Shown here: positions 38,890 to 49,028 of the stretch, in pieces | Numbering within the stretch: the stretch's first letter is position 1 | How the letters are laid out: the number at the start of each line of letters is the position of its first letter | Assembly (NCBI GenBank): GCA_013822125.1 | Contig: PNJY01000002.1 | Coordinates: 17,787-81,786, forward strand | Length of the DNA: 64,000 bases | Reading direction: 5' to 3' | Origin: Erythrobacter sp. | GTDB lineage: Bacteria > Pseudomonadota > Alphaproteobacteria > Sphingomonadales > Sphingomonadaceae | Position numbers and translations under genes: made by a program | The notes under the pieces: model-generated | The model's input: only the letters and a program-made list of their open reading frames with translations | Told to the model about the DNA's origin: nothing | Database searches by the model: none

Positions 38890-41800
38890 ATGGAGAATGT
38901 CGCTATGAAAACAAATATCTCGCGGGATGAGGTCGCTCGTCTCTATAAGTCAGGTATGTTCGATGCCGACTGGTATCGTAATGAATATCCGGATACTGAT
39001 GCGCTGGGCATGGATCCAGCAGAGCATTATCTTTGGATTGGGCGAAGATTAGGCCGACCTGGTTCAAAAAGAATGAGCGCTTCCACGCTTGAAAGCAGCG
39101 CAGAAGGTGGCTCGTTTGTCCCCGAGCTGAGCGAACAGAGTGGATACAGATCCATAGCCACATTCACGACCTCTGAGCGAGCCAATTTTCTACGGCGGTT
39201 GAGGATGCCTCCTCGTGCTCACGATTTTAATTATCGACCAACTATATCTATTCTTTTGCCAACGTACAAGAGCCAGATTAACTATTTAGATACGGCAGTT
39301 ATGTCTATTATTAATCAATCTTACATCAACTTGGAATTAATAATTGTTGATGATGGGTCAAATTCAATAGAACTGGAAGCTTATCTTAGAGGACTAATTC
39401 TTCGAGATGAGCGAATTCGTGTTCAGATTAATCTAATGAACGGCGGAATTTCGGCAGCAACGAACGAATGTCTGTCCCTAGCCAGTGGCGAATTTATTGC
39501 TCTGTTTGACCATGATGACATCCTGGTGCTTGATGCACTGGAACGATTCATAGACGTTTTAAATAGACAGCCAGCACTTGATCTCATCTACTCAGATGAA
39601 TGCCGCATAGATGAGTTCGATGTTCCGATTGATATGTTCAGAAAACCCGATTGGAGTAGCGCCATGTTGCAAAATTACATGTACACAGGGCATCTCTCGC
39701 TGTATCGCCGCTCTGTCGTTGAACGGGTCGGTGGTTTCCGTAGCGAGTATGACTTCTCACAAGACTATGATCTTGCGCTACGAGTCACTGAATTAACCGA
39801 TCGAATTCATCACATTCCCGAACTACTTTATGGTTGGCGCGCCATTGCAGGTTCTGGCGCAGCGGGCGGCAAGGACTTTGCGCGGGAGAGCAATATAGCC
39901 GCTCTCCAGGACGCCATGCGCCGCCGTGGCATCGCCGGCAAAGCCGTTCCCCTGGCTACGGCCAATCGCATGGATCGGCGCGGCTTCATGCCTGAGCCAC
40001 TCGTTTCTATTATCATACCATCCGACAATGTTAAACACATATCCGAGGCTATAAGTTCGATATTTTCATATACAGATTATGTAAATTTTGAAATAGTTAT
40101 TGTAACGAATTCCAATATTATAGAAACGTTGCGCGACACAACCGATGCTCGGGTTATTTTTATTGTATTTGATGAACCATTCAATTTTTCAGCGAAGTGT
40201 AACGCTGGCGCACAAGGTTCGCACGGTGATTTTTATTGCTTCTTCAATGATGACGTTCGCCCCATGTCTCGAGACTGGATTGAGGCGTTGCTTGAATATG
40301 GTCTAATGAGCGATGTTGGGGCGGTAGGCGCTAAATTGCTGTACGAGAATGGAACGATACAGCATGCAGGCATGGTCACTGGCGTTCGTAATCTGATTGG
40401 GACCGCGTTTCATTGCTTGCCAGCCGACACAGGCAGGCATTTCAACATGGCACAATGTGTTCGTGATGTTACCCTGCTGTGTGGTGCGTTGATTTTGATG
40501 CGCCGCGGAGTTTTCCACGCCGTTGGCGGTTGGGATGAGGGTGCCTTTGCAATAGCTCATTCTGATACTGACTTGTGTCTTAAGGTCTGGGACGCTGGTT
40601 TGCGCTGCGTCTACACGCCTTACGCAACATTAGTTCATATCGGCCACGTCTCGATCGGCCTTGAGGAAGCCAAGGAGCAAAAGAAAAAGAAGCGCAAGGA
40701 AAAGGGCGAAGTTGCTCTTTTGCGCCGCTGGCCCAATCAGATCGCTCATGATCCGTTCTTCACTTATCCAATGGTCAGAAGCGTCTATCACGATGCGCAG
40801 GAGTATTTCAGAATCTATCCTGGTAAACAGTTTCCGCTGCTCAAGGGACGTGATATTTTGATTGCTTGTCATGAGTTGACGCAGAGTGGTGCGCCGCTAA
40901 TGGCGCTCGAAATGGCCCGTCAATTGTTGCACGCGGGTCATTTTGTCACGGTGATTGCACCAGATGATGGTCCGATGAGAGTGGCCCTGACGGAGGCTGG
41001 AGTTACTGTAATAGTTGATGAATTGCTTTTCAGTGGACACGACACTGTAAAACGTCTGTGTGCAGGTTTTGATGTGGTGATCGCAAATACCATCGTGACA
41101 TGGCCACTTGTTAATTCAATTATGGATCATGTTTGTGTGAAGTGGTATATTCACGAAAGTCAATTTTTGCATGATTATATTGCGAACGAAGTTATTAGAT
41201 TCGACGATATATCGGAATCTGTAGACATTTGGGCTGTAACCTCCGTTCCAGCTAATATCCTGCAAGAAAAAGGGTGGAACTGTAGAATTGTTACTCCAGG
41301 AGTGGCTGAAGTCGCCGTTGCTCACAGGAAGAATCGGAATGATGATTTTATTGAGGTTGTAATTTTGGGGGGCTACGAATCTCGCAAGGGACAGGATTTG
41401 GCGGTTGCGATGCTAGAGCACCTTTCTCCACAGTTGCGTAAAATTGTACGTCTCAGATGCTTCGGCCGGATAGTTGACTCCCAATTTCACGACCGGCTGT
41501 TTGAGCTGGCTGCGCTGCAGAAAGGCCAAGTCTCGTTGAGCGCCGCCCTTAGTCGCGTCCAGGCTCAAGAGATGATCAGAAATGCAGATATAGTGCTTGT
41601 GCCTTCGCGGGATGAGTCATTTTCTCTAGTGGTGGTTGAAGCGCTCCAACAGGGGGCGATTGTTGTTTGTTCGCAAGCTGTTGGAGCGGCGGAATTCTTA
41701 GAGAATGGTAAAAGCGCATTTGTAGCGGCCTCGCCCTCTCCGAAAGATCTGGCTGGAGCGATTGAGCGTGCAGTTGCCTGCCGCAATCTTTGGCCAATGA

Positions 41801-41907
41801 TTCGGGAGGTCGGGGCGGACCTCGCTCGTTCTGAATTTAGTGAGCAGGCTTTTCGGAAACGGCTGTTGCTCGCCTTGGAGGACAGTCTCCATAGGGCGAG
41901 CCAATGA
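38890..41907 (+). CDS. large multidomain glycosyltransferase (two GT2-like domains plus a GT4-like C-terminus)
   Basis: ISILLPTYKSQINYLDTAVMSIINQSYINLELIIVDDGS; VSIIIPSDN...CFFNDDVRPMSRDW; IVLVPSRDESFSLVVVEALQQGAIVV; N-terminal FDADWYRNEYPDTDALGMDPAEHYLWIGRRLGR. Confidence 0.9.
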   Translation: MENVAMKTNISRDEVARLYKSGMFDADWYRNEYPDTDALGMDPAEHYLWIGRRLGRPGSKRMSASTLESSAEGGSFVPELSEQSGYRSIATFTTSERANFLRRLRMPPRAHDFNYRPTISILLPTYKSQINYLDTAVMSIINQSYINLELIIVDDGSNSIELEAYLRGLILRDERIRVQINLMNGGISAATNECLSLASGEFIALFDHDDILVLDALERFIDVLNRQPALDLIYSDECRIDEFDVPIDMFRKPDWSSAMLQNYMYTGHLSLYRRSVVERVGGFRSEYDFSQDYDLALRVTELTDRIHHIPELLYGWRAIAGSGAAGGKDFARESNIAALQDAMRRRGIAGKAVPLATANRMDRRGFMPEPLVSIIIPSDNVKHISEAISSIFSYTDYVNFEIVIVTNSNIIETLRDTTDARVIFIVFDEPFNFSAKCNAGAQGSHGDFYCFFNDDVRPMSRDWIEALLEYGLMSDVGAVGAKLLYENGTIQHAGMVTGVRNLIGTAFHCLPADTGRHFNMAQCVRDVTLLCGALILMRRGVFHAVGGWDEGAFAIAHSDTDLCLKVWDAGLRCVYTPYATLVHIGHVSIGLEEAKEQKKKKRKEKGEVALLRRWPNQIAHDPFFTYPMVRSVYHDAQEYFRIYPGKQFPLLKGRDILIACHELTQSGAPLMALEMARQLLHAGHFVTVIAPDDGPMRVALTEAGVTVIVDELLFSGHDTVKRLCAGFDVVIANTIVTWPLVNSIMDHVCVKWYIHESQFLHDYIANEVIRFDDISESVDIWAVTSVPANILQEKGWNCRIVTPGVAEVAVAHRKNRNDDFIEVVILGGYESRKGQDLAVAMLEHLSPQLRKIVRLRCFGRIVDSQFHDRLFELAALQKGQVSLSAALSRVQAQEMIRNADIVLVPSRDESFSLVVVEALQQGAIVVCSQAVGAAEFLENGKSAFVAASPSPKDLAGAIERAVACRNLWPMIREVGADLARSEFSEQAFRKRLLLALEDSLHRASQ

Positions 41908-41980
41908 CAGCTTGGATGGTTCGGCGGCGAGCAGATTCGGGGTCGGCAGACAGGATGAGCAGCCGAACGGAAACAGCGCC

Positions 41981-43411
41981 TTGATCACTCCTGTCATCCT
42001 GTGTGGCGGTTCGGGCACGCGGCTGTGGCCATCATCGCGGCAGAGCCTGCCCAAGCAGTTCGTGCGCTTGCTCGGCGAGCACACCCTGTTCCAGAGCGCA
42101 GTGCAATTGGCCGCCGGGCCCGGCTTTGCAGCGCCGGTGATCGTGACCGGAGAGCCGTTTCGCTTCATCGTGAAGGAACAGCTGGAGGAAGCAGGGCAGG
42201 GCGCCGCCGCCATTCTGATCGAACCGGAGCCGCGCAACACCGCGCCGGCCGTACTGCTCGCCGCGCTGCACCTGGCGCAAACCGCGCCGAATGCTCTGAT
42301 GCTGGTGCTCCCATCCGACCAACTGGTGCGCGATGCCACCGCTTTCCGCGCCGCCGTTTCAGCCGCAAAGGATCAGGCGCAGGCCGGCGCGATCATCACG
42401 TTCGGCATTGAGCCGACCCGGCCCGATACCGGCTTTGGCTATCTGGAATTGGCTGATCCCGCGGCCCGCAATGCCGCACGCCCGCAGCCGCTGCGCCGAT
42501 TCGTGGAAAAGCCCGATGCCGCCGCTGCTGCGGCGATGCTCGCCACCGGCAGCTATCTGTGGAATGCTGGCATATTCCTGTTTTCAGTGGCCACTATCAT
42601 CCGGGCGTTTCGCACCCATGCCCCAGATATCTTCGCCGCCGTTTCTGCCGTTCAGGCCGGGGCAAAAGATGACCAGGGCTTCATCCGATTCGACCGCAGC
42701 ACCTGGGCGCGATCGCCGGGCATATCGGTGGACTATGCGATCATGGAAAAGGCCGCGAACCTGGCCGTGATGCCTTATGGCGGCGGCTGGGCGGACCTGG
42801 GCGACTGGAACCGGGTGTGGATGGAATCCGTGCATGATACCGACGGCACGGTTTGCACCGGCCCTGTCACGGCGATCGACTGCGCCGGCACCCTGCTGCG
42901 ATCAGAAACCAGCGGACTGCATGTGGTGGGGTTTGGATTGCAGGATATGCTGGTAGTCGCCACCGGTGATGCCGTGCTGGTCGCCCCCCAGGCTGCCGGC
43001 CCGCGGGTGGGCGAAGTGGTGGCCCGTCTGAAGCAGCACGATGTTGCCCAGGCCGTGGTCGGCACGCGCGACCTGCGCCCTTGGGGCTGGTTCGAGAGCA
43101 TCGCCCGCGGCGAGCGCTTCCAGGTCAAGCGCATCCTTGTGAAGCCCGGTGCCTCCATGTCGCTGCAGAGCCATCAGCACCGCACGGAGCATTGGGTAAT
43201 CGTGGCCGGCACCGCGACCGTAACGGTGGGCGAGGAGGTGCGCGAGTTTCAGGTAGACCAGTCTGTTTACATTCCCGTCGGTGCCCGCCATCGCCTTGAG
43301 AACAAGACGGATTCACCTGTCATCCTTATCGAGGTCCAGACGGGTGCTTATCTTGGAGAAGACGATATCGTGCGGTACCAGGATCAATACGCACGATCAT
43401 CACCACGTTAG
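41981..43411 (+). CDS. manC: mannose-1-phosphate guanylyltransferase / mannose-6-phosphate isomerase
   Basis: ITPVILCGGSGTRLWPSSRQSLPKQFV; RPWGWFESIARGERFQVKRILVKPGASMSLQSHQHRTEHWVIVAGTA. Confidence 0.94.
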   Translation: MITPVILCGGSGTRLWPSSRQSLPKQFVRLLGEHTLFQSAVQLAAGPGFAAPVIVTGEPFRFIVKEQLEEAGQGAAAILIEPEPRNTAPAVLLAALHLAQTAPNALMLVLPSDQLVRDATAFRAAVSAAKDQAQAGAIITFGIEPTRPDTGFGYLELADPAARNAARPQPLRRFVEKPDAAAAAAMLATGSYLWNAGIFLFSVATIIRAFRTHAPDIFAAVSAVQAGAKDDQGFIRFDRSTWARSPGISVDYAIMEKAANLAVMPYGGGWADLGDWNRVWMESVHDTDGTVCTGPVTAIDCAGTLLRSETSGLHVVGFGLQDMLVVATGDAVLVAPQAAGPRVGEVVARLKQHDVAQAVVGTRDLRPWGWFESIARGERFQVKRILVKPGASMSLQSHQHRTEHWVIVAGTATVTVGEEVREFQVDQSVYIPVGARHRLENKTDSPVILIEVQTGAYLGEDDIVRYQDQYARSSPR

Positions 43412-45444
43412 CGTTTTTGCGGCCGCAGGCGCCCTTCCGCAATGCCATGCAGGATGTAATGCCGCACCGGGTCCATGCCGTGTTTGGCCACATCCGGGTA
43501 GGTTTCCAGATACTCGTCCGCGTCAAACAGCCCGGCGCTGCGATACCGGGCGTGTTCCCGCTTGCGGCGCCAGCCCTGTGGCATCAACGCCCACCATTTG
43601 GGGAAGCGCGCGGCCATCTGCATCATGCTGCGCAGCCATTCCGCATTGGCAACGGAGGCCGTAGACCGGCTGCTCTCATCGGCCAGCATTGCGGTGAGGC
43701 GGGCGATCTCGTCAAAACGTGCAGCCAGTTTTTGTTCGGTCTCGGCGCGCGTCGCTTCGGCGGAGCGGGTTGCGGCTTCCAGCTCTTGCACACGGGCCGA
43801 CAACTCGCTGCTCTCGTTGGCCTGCCGTGTCAGTGACTGTTCTGCCTCCGAAAGCGCAGCTGTCGCAGCCTGCGCCACAGTCTCCTGCTCCTGCAACATG
43901 CGCGTGAGCTGGGCGATTTCAGCGATCTGGAGCTCGGGAACCGGCGCCGGTGCGGCGCGGGCCTCATCCAGCTGTGAACGCAGATCGGCGGCGCCGGCCT
44001 CGGCAACGGCCGCTGCCTTTTCCACAGCCAGCAACTGGTTCCACAGCTGCGCCAATTCTTCCTGTCGCTGCACCAGCGCGCTTTCCCCGGCCGCGGCGCG
44101 GCCAGCGAGCTCGGCATTGCGGACCTCCTGATCGTGCAATTCGGCGATGCGCGTGGCAAGCGTCTGCTCGGCCGCAAGGCGTATCTGTCGTTCCTGCTCC
44201 ACTGCGCTCTCCGCGGACAGAAGTGCTGCCGCGAGCCTAGTGACATCTTGTACAAGCTGCGTCTCGCGCGCGCGCAACGCTTCTGCCTCGGCCGCGGTCC
44301 TGCCAAGTTGCTCGGCATCTGCCCGCAGGGCGTCGATCTCGGCCTGCAATTGCTGGGCCTGGGCACGGTCGGCCTCTAGGTGCGCCTGGAGTTCTGCTTC
44401 CTTTTCCGCGGCTGCAGCCTGACGGGCTTCGGCCCCCTGAACGGCTTGGCTTGCGGCTTCGGCAGCTTGCCTGGCGGCCACCAATTGATCGCTCAATTCG
44501 CGTTTCAATTGGCTGCCCGAACCGACGCTGCCCGATATGCCCGCCCCCAGCAGCATGCGGGCAAAGGTCGAATAGGCCTGGTCAAATTCATGTCTGATCC
44601 GGTCCAGGTCGGCATGATCGGCGCTGTTCTCGCCCTGCTCGCTCCAGGCTGTCAGGATGGAATAGGTGCGGCGCAGCCAGGACGAAGGGCCGACATCATT
44701 CGGCACAGGATCGGCGCCCAGTTCGTGATGGCGGTGCTCGCCGCTCAGGAACTGTTCGATCTCGACATGGACCGCCGGCGCGTTGCGCGGCAGGGCGATG
44801 CCCAGCCCGGCCTTGATCCGTTCCACTTCGGCATTCCAGTTCCGCATCAGTTGGTCATAGCGGCAAAGCACACGCGGCACGCCGCGCGAGAATCGCTCTG
44901 CATCCAGCACGTGGCGCAACCACAGCAACTGGCCATAACCGGGTGCCATCAGGTCGCGCTCTTCCAGCGAGGCACAGACTTCCGCCGGGTTTCGCAGCAT
45001 CACCACGACGCGGGGCTCAACTTCTGCAGCGGCCATAGCCTCCAGCCAGAGATCGGCCAGGCGGCACAGGCGCGGGTCCTTGAGCGCAAACAGCGGGCCA
45101 AGTTTCGCATGATCCTGCACCACCTGCCCGATCCTGCCCATCATGTTGGATTTGAGGCCGGAGTTGCGCCAATCGTCATTAATCGGGCCCCAGTCCTCCC
45201 AGCTAGATCCGGCAGAATCCAAGATCGCGTCATTCAACGTTACCGCCGCAACCGATTCCCAATGGCCGACCGCATTGCCATCACCGGCCCCGATAAGTTC
45301 GTCGGGCAGGGCGCAGCCCAGCAGATTGAGGACACGGGTGATGGCGCTGGTGCCGCTGCGATGCATGCCTAACACCAATATTCCCTGTGCCTTGGCCGGT
45401 GCGTGCGAGGACTGGGCTGCAGATTTGCGGACTGGGCGCTTCAT
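43408..45444 (-). CDS. sulfotransferase with long coiled coil and C-terminal FDADxY module
   Basis: ILVLGMHRSGTSAITRVLNLLG PAPS-loop; long Ala/Glu/Gln-rich coiled coil; C-term SAGLFDADEYLETYPDVAKHGMDPVRHYILHGIAEGR. Confidence 0.85.
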   Translation of the reverse strand: MKRPVRKSAAQSSHAPAKAQGILVLGMHRSGTSAITRVLNLLGCALPDELIGAGDGNAVGHWESVAAVTLNDAILDSAGSSWEDWGPINDDWRNSGLKSNMMGRIGQVVQDHAKLGPLFALKDPRLCRLADLWLEAMAAAEVEPRVVVMLRNPAEVCASLEERDLMAPGYGQLLWLRHVLDAERFSRGVPRVLCRYDQLMRNWNAEVERIKAGLGIALPRNAPAVHVEIEQFLSGEHRHHELGADPVPNDVGPSSWLRRTYSILTAWSEQGENSADHADLDRIRHEFDQAYSTFARMLLGAGISGSVGSGSQLKRELSDQLVAARQAAEAASQAVQGAEARQAAAAEKEAELQAHLEADRAQAQQLQAEIDALRADAEQLGRTAAEAEALRARETQLVQDVTRLAAALLSAESAVEQERQIRLAAEQTLATRIAELHDQEVRNAELAGRAAAGESALVQRQEELAQLWNQLLAVEKAAAVAEAGAADLRSQLDEARAAPAPVPELQIAEIAQLTRMLQEQETVAQAATAALSEAEQSLTRQANESSELSARVQELEAATRSAEATRAETEQKLAARFDEIARLTAMLADESSRSTASVANAEWLRSMMQMAARFPKWWALMPQGWRRKREHARYRSAGLFDADEYLETYPDVAKHGMDPVRHYILHGIAEGRLRPQKR

Positions 45445-45515
45445 GGCGAGCGCCCTATCGCATGCATGGCACGATTGTCCACAGCGGACAATCCAGATGC
45501 GGACGTGAGCTGCCA

Positions 45516-47177
45516 ATGAGCCTTCCGGGGGGGCGTCGAACCCGCTATGGGCTGCGCCGTATGCGCTCGCACCGGACATCCTGTATCGCCAGACGGATCG
45601 GCATTGCCTGGTTGCTGTTGTCGGTTCATTTCGACGGTTTTCGCGCCGATCCGCGTGCCTTTCTCATAGCGGCCACCTGGTGGCTGCTCCGCAAACGGGT
45701 GCGGGCGCGGGGGCAATTCGCGCCTCTACTCAGCCAGTCTCCCCGGGCATACGCGATTTGGGTACTGCGCGAGGAGCTGGGTCGGCAAACACACAGCTCC
45801 CCTGATCAGACACCGCCGATCATCGCTCTGGTGACCGTCGGCGCTGTGGAAGCGTTGTCGGCAACGCTGGACAGCCTGGCGGCAGAGGGGCTGGATGCCA
45901 TCATCATTGCCTCCGACGAGTCAAACTGCCTCGCGGGCGCCATTGCCGCCATCGACTGGCAGCGTGAACCTTGGCTGTTGCCAATGCGGGCAGGCGATCG
46001 CCTGGCACCGGGTGCGGCCGCAGCCTATCGCACCGTCATGGCCGAGACGGATGCTGCCGTGCTCTATGCCGATGATGATCTGCTGGACGGGGAACAGCAG
46101 CGCACCGATCCGCATTTCAAGCCGGACTGGAACAGCGAACTTTATCGTCAATTTGATTTTCTGACCGGGGCCTGCATCGTCCGCACCGGACCGGAATCGC
46201 TTGCCGATGCCGCCGGCCACGCCGATTGGGCCGCGCGTCTGGTGGCACAGGCCGTCGCAGCGGGCGGCGCACACCACGTGCGGGCGATGCTGCACCACCG
46301 CGCGGCGCGTCCAGAAGCGCCCCGGGCTGCGACCCCGTTGGTGATTGCCGCCGATCTGCCCCCGGTGAGCATCATCATCCCCACCCGCAACCGGCTGGAT
46401 CTGCTGCGCACCTGCCTCGATGGCGTGGCAGCGACCAGATACCCCGATATCGAGCTGATCGTGGTCGACAATGACAGCGATGATCCGGCTACGCTGGCCT
46501 ATCTGGCCGCGCAGGATCCGGCCCGTGTGCGGGTGCTGCGCCAGCCCGGGCCGTTCAACTATTCCACCATGAACAACCGGGCCGTGGTGCAAGCGCGCGG
46601 CCAACTGCTGTGCCTGCTCAACAACGATATCGAAGTGATGGCGCCAGACTGGCTGGCGATCATGGCCACGCAGGCGCAGCGCGACGAGGTTGGCGCGGTG
46701 GGCGCACAATTGCTCTACCCCGATGGCCGTATCCAGCATGCCGGCGTGGTGATCGGCATGGGCAATGCCGCCGGCCACGCCCACCGCTTTGTCGACCCGC
46801 AGGCCGCAGGCTATTTCCGCCGCCATGCGCTGCCACAGTTTACATCCGCCGTCACTGGTGCCTGCCTGGTGGTGGCGCGGGAAAAATTCCTGGCTGTCGG
46901 AGGGCTTGATGAGCGCAATTTCGCCGTTGCCTTCAACGATGTCGATCTGTGCCTGCGCCTCAACCAGCGCGGCTGGCAATCGCTCTATGAACCGCGCGCG
47001 GTGCTGATCCATCATGAATCGGTTTCGCGCGGCCATGATCGCGATCCAGCGGGTGCGGCGCGCTTTGCCGAAGAACTGGCCGCGTTGCAGCGGATCTGCC
47101 ACACTGACAGCATCGTCGATCCCTTCCATCATCCTCAGCTCAGCCGAGCCTCCGAACAATTTGCGGTGGCGCTGTGA
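45516..47177 (+). CDS. GT2 family glycosyltransferase
   Basis: VSIIIPTRNRLDLLRTCLDGVAATRYPDIELIVVDNDS; LCLLNNDIEVMAPDWLAIM. Confidence 0.93.
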   Translation: MSLPGGRRTRYGLRRMRSHRTSCIARRIGIAWLLLSVHFDGFRADPRAFLIAATWWLLRKRVRARGQFAPLLSQSPRAYAIWVLREELGRQTHSSPDQTPPIIALVTVGAVEALSATLDSLAAEGLDAIIIASDESNCLAGAIAAIDWQREPWLLPMRAGDRLAPGAAAAYRTVMAETDAAVLYADDDLLDGEQQRTDPHFKPDWNSELYRQFDFLTGACIVRTGPESLADAAGHADWAARLVAQAVAAGGAHHVRAMLHHRAARPEAPRAATPLVIAADLPPVSIIIPTRNRLDLLRTCLDGVAATRYPDIELIVVDNDSDDPATLAYLAAQDPARVRVLRQPGPFNYSTMNNRAVVQARGQLLCLLNNDIEVMAPDWLAIMATQAQRDEVGAVGAQLLYPDGRIQHAGVVIGMGNAAGHAHRFVDPQAAGYFRRHALPQFTSAVTGACLVVAREKFLAVGGLDERNFAVAFNDVDLCLRLNQRGWQSLYEPRAVLIHHESVSRGHDRDPAGAARFAEELAALQRICHTDSIVDPFHHPQLSRASEQFAVAL

Positions 47178-47196
47178 TGGCAGCGAAGCGGGCCGT

Positions 47197-47964
47197 ATGA
47201 ACCGTCTGCACCTGCCGCAGGTGACCTTGTGTGCAGCGACCTCGGTGAATGTCGCGGCCACGGTCCACGCGCTGGAGGCGAGCCTGGCCCAGATCGATTT
47301 CGCCGCTTGCCTGCTGTTCACCGATGCGCCCGTCCAGGCAGCGCATCCGGCGATCCGGACGGTGCCCGTTGGGCGGCTACAATCGACCGAAGCCTATTCC
47401 CGATTCCTCCTTGCCGAACTGGCCGACCATGTCGACACATCCCATTGTCTTGTCGTGCAATGGGATGGCCACGTGCTGAATCCCAGTCGCTGGGATCCGG
47501 CCTTTCTCGATCATGATTTCATCGGCGCCCGCTGGCCACAGTTCGGCGATGGCCATGACGTCGGCAATGGCGGCTTTTCCCTGCGCAGCTTGCGGCTATT
47601 GCGGGCGTGCCAGTCGCCCCGTTTTTGCCCGGCCCATCCAGAGGATGTCAAGATCGGACGCACGCATCGGGTATGGCTGGAGGCGCAAGGCCTGCGCTTT
47701 GCACCCGCTGCGCTGGCCGACCGTTTTTCCGCCGAACGCACCGGCGACCCTCTGGCGAGCTTTGGCTACCACGGGGTCTGGCATATGCCGCAGGTGCTCG
47801 GTGTCAAACGCTTCTGGCAGATCTACTCGTCACTGGACGAGCGCGGCGCCATCAGGCATGACCTTGGCACCGTGCTGAAACAGGTGGCAAAAGGGCAAGG
47901 TGGCGTGGGGCGTGCGCTGCATTTGCTGGCCGATCGGGTTGTCGACGCAATCAAATTAGGATGA
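47197..47964 (+). CDS. DUF5672-like protein (glycosyltransferase-like)
   Basis: VTLCAATSVNVAATVHALEASLAQIDFAACLLFTDA; VQWDGHVLNPSRWDPAFLDHDFIGARWP; GNGGFSLRSLRLL. Confidence 0.78.
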   Translation: MNRLHLPQVTLCAATSVNVAATVHALEASLAQIDFAACLLFTDAPVQAAHPAIRTVPVGRLQSTEAYSRFLLAELADHVDTSHCLVVQWDGHVLNPSRWDPAFLDHDFIGARWPQFGDGHDVGNGGFSLRSLRLLRACQSPRFCPAHPEDVKIGRTHRVWLEAQGLRFAPAALADRFSAERTGDPLASFGYHGVWHMPQVLGVKRFWQIYSSLDERGAIRHDLGTVLKQVAKGQGGVGRALHLLADRVVDAIKLG

Positions 47965-47971
47965 AGACCCA

Positions 47972-48937
47972 TTGAACAATCCGCTTCCAGGCGTGCCGCT
48001 GATCGAATTGCCCATGTTTCCGACAGTGGCATCAACATTGGGACTTGACGACAACGAAGCCCGCATCGCGCATGATTTGTTTGCAAGAGGTTTCGCCGTC
48101 TTCGATTTTCCAGATGACCAGCTTGATGCCCGCATCGAGCGCATCAAGCAGCGGCTGACGCCGCAATTCGCCGTGGATTTCGCCGATCCGGCGAGCAACA
48201 AGACGGTCGGCGAGCGCCGCATCCAGGATGCCTGGCAGCAGGATGAGGATGTGCGGGCCATCGCCGCCAACGGTCAAGTGCTGGCGCTACTGGGCAAGCT
48301 CTATGGTCGCCCGGCGTTCCCGTTCCAGACGCTCAATTTCCCAGTTGGCACCCAGCAGGATGCCCACTCAGATTCAGTGCATTTCTCCAGCCTGCCGGAA
48401 CGCTTCATGTGCGGGGTGTGGCTGGCGATGGAGGATATCAGCGCCGATGCCGGACCTTTGTTCTATTACCCCGGTTCGCACCGCTGGCCGGTGGTGACCA
48501 ACGCCATGATCGGTCGTCGCGGCTATGACAGCGTCCTGTCCTCGGCCCAGGACCCATTCGCACCGGCGTGGAATGCCCTTTGCCAGGCCTATGGCGCTGA
48601 AAAGGAGATTTTTCTGGCCCGCAAGGGGCAGGCCCTGATCTGGTGCGCCAATCTGCTGCATGGCGGCAGCGTGCAGACCGATCCCCGGCTCACCCGCTGG
48701 TCGCAGGTGACGCATTATTATTTCGAAGATTGCGTCTATTACACACCAGCCTTTTCCGACGAGGTGATTGGCCAGCTGCAACTGCGTTCGATCAGGGCCA
48801 TCAGCGACGGCAAGCCGCGCCCCAACCTTTATCTTGGGGAGGAGGTCAGGCCTGTACAGCAGACAGCCACAGACGCGCGGCGTTCGCGGTCGCCCTTGCG
48901 ACGCCTGCTCAAACGCATGATTTCCACTCGCGCCTGA
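47972..48937 (+). CDS. phytanoyl-CoA dioxygenase (PhyH) family protein
   Basis: Fe(II)/2OG motif QQDAHSDSVHFSSLP...LFYYPGSHRWPVV...LIWCANLLHGGS. Confidence 0.82.
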   Translation: MNNPLPGVPLIELPMFPTVASTLGLDDNEARIAHDLFARGFAVFDFPDDQLDARIERIKQRLTPQFAVDFADPASNKTVGERRIQDAWQQDEDVRAIAANGQVLALLGKLYGRPAFPFQTLNFPVGTQQDAHSDSVHFSSLPERFMCGVWLAMEDISADAGPLFYYPGSHRWPVVTNAMIGRRGYDSVLSSAQDPFAPAWNALCQAYGAEKEIFLARKGQALIWCANLLHGGSVQTDPRLTRWSQVTHYYFEDCVYYTPAFSDEVIGQLQLRSIRAISDGKPRPNLYLGEEVRPVQQTATDARRSRSPLRRLLKRMISTRA

Positions 48938-49028
48938 TTGCCGGCGCCACTGTTCTGGTTGCACTGCATTGGCATGAACGATAAGGCCCATGCCATGGCT
49001 GTTGTCGGCTGATGACGAAATCAAGGTG

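Noticed and set aside
44380-45372. 330 aa plus-strand ORF
   Set aside because: Antisense to the sulfotransferase/coiled-coil gene
45921-47321. 466 aa minus-strand ORF
   Set aside because: Antisense to a clear GT2 glycosyltransferase
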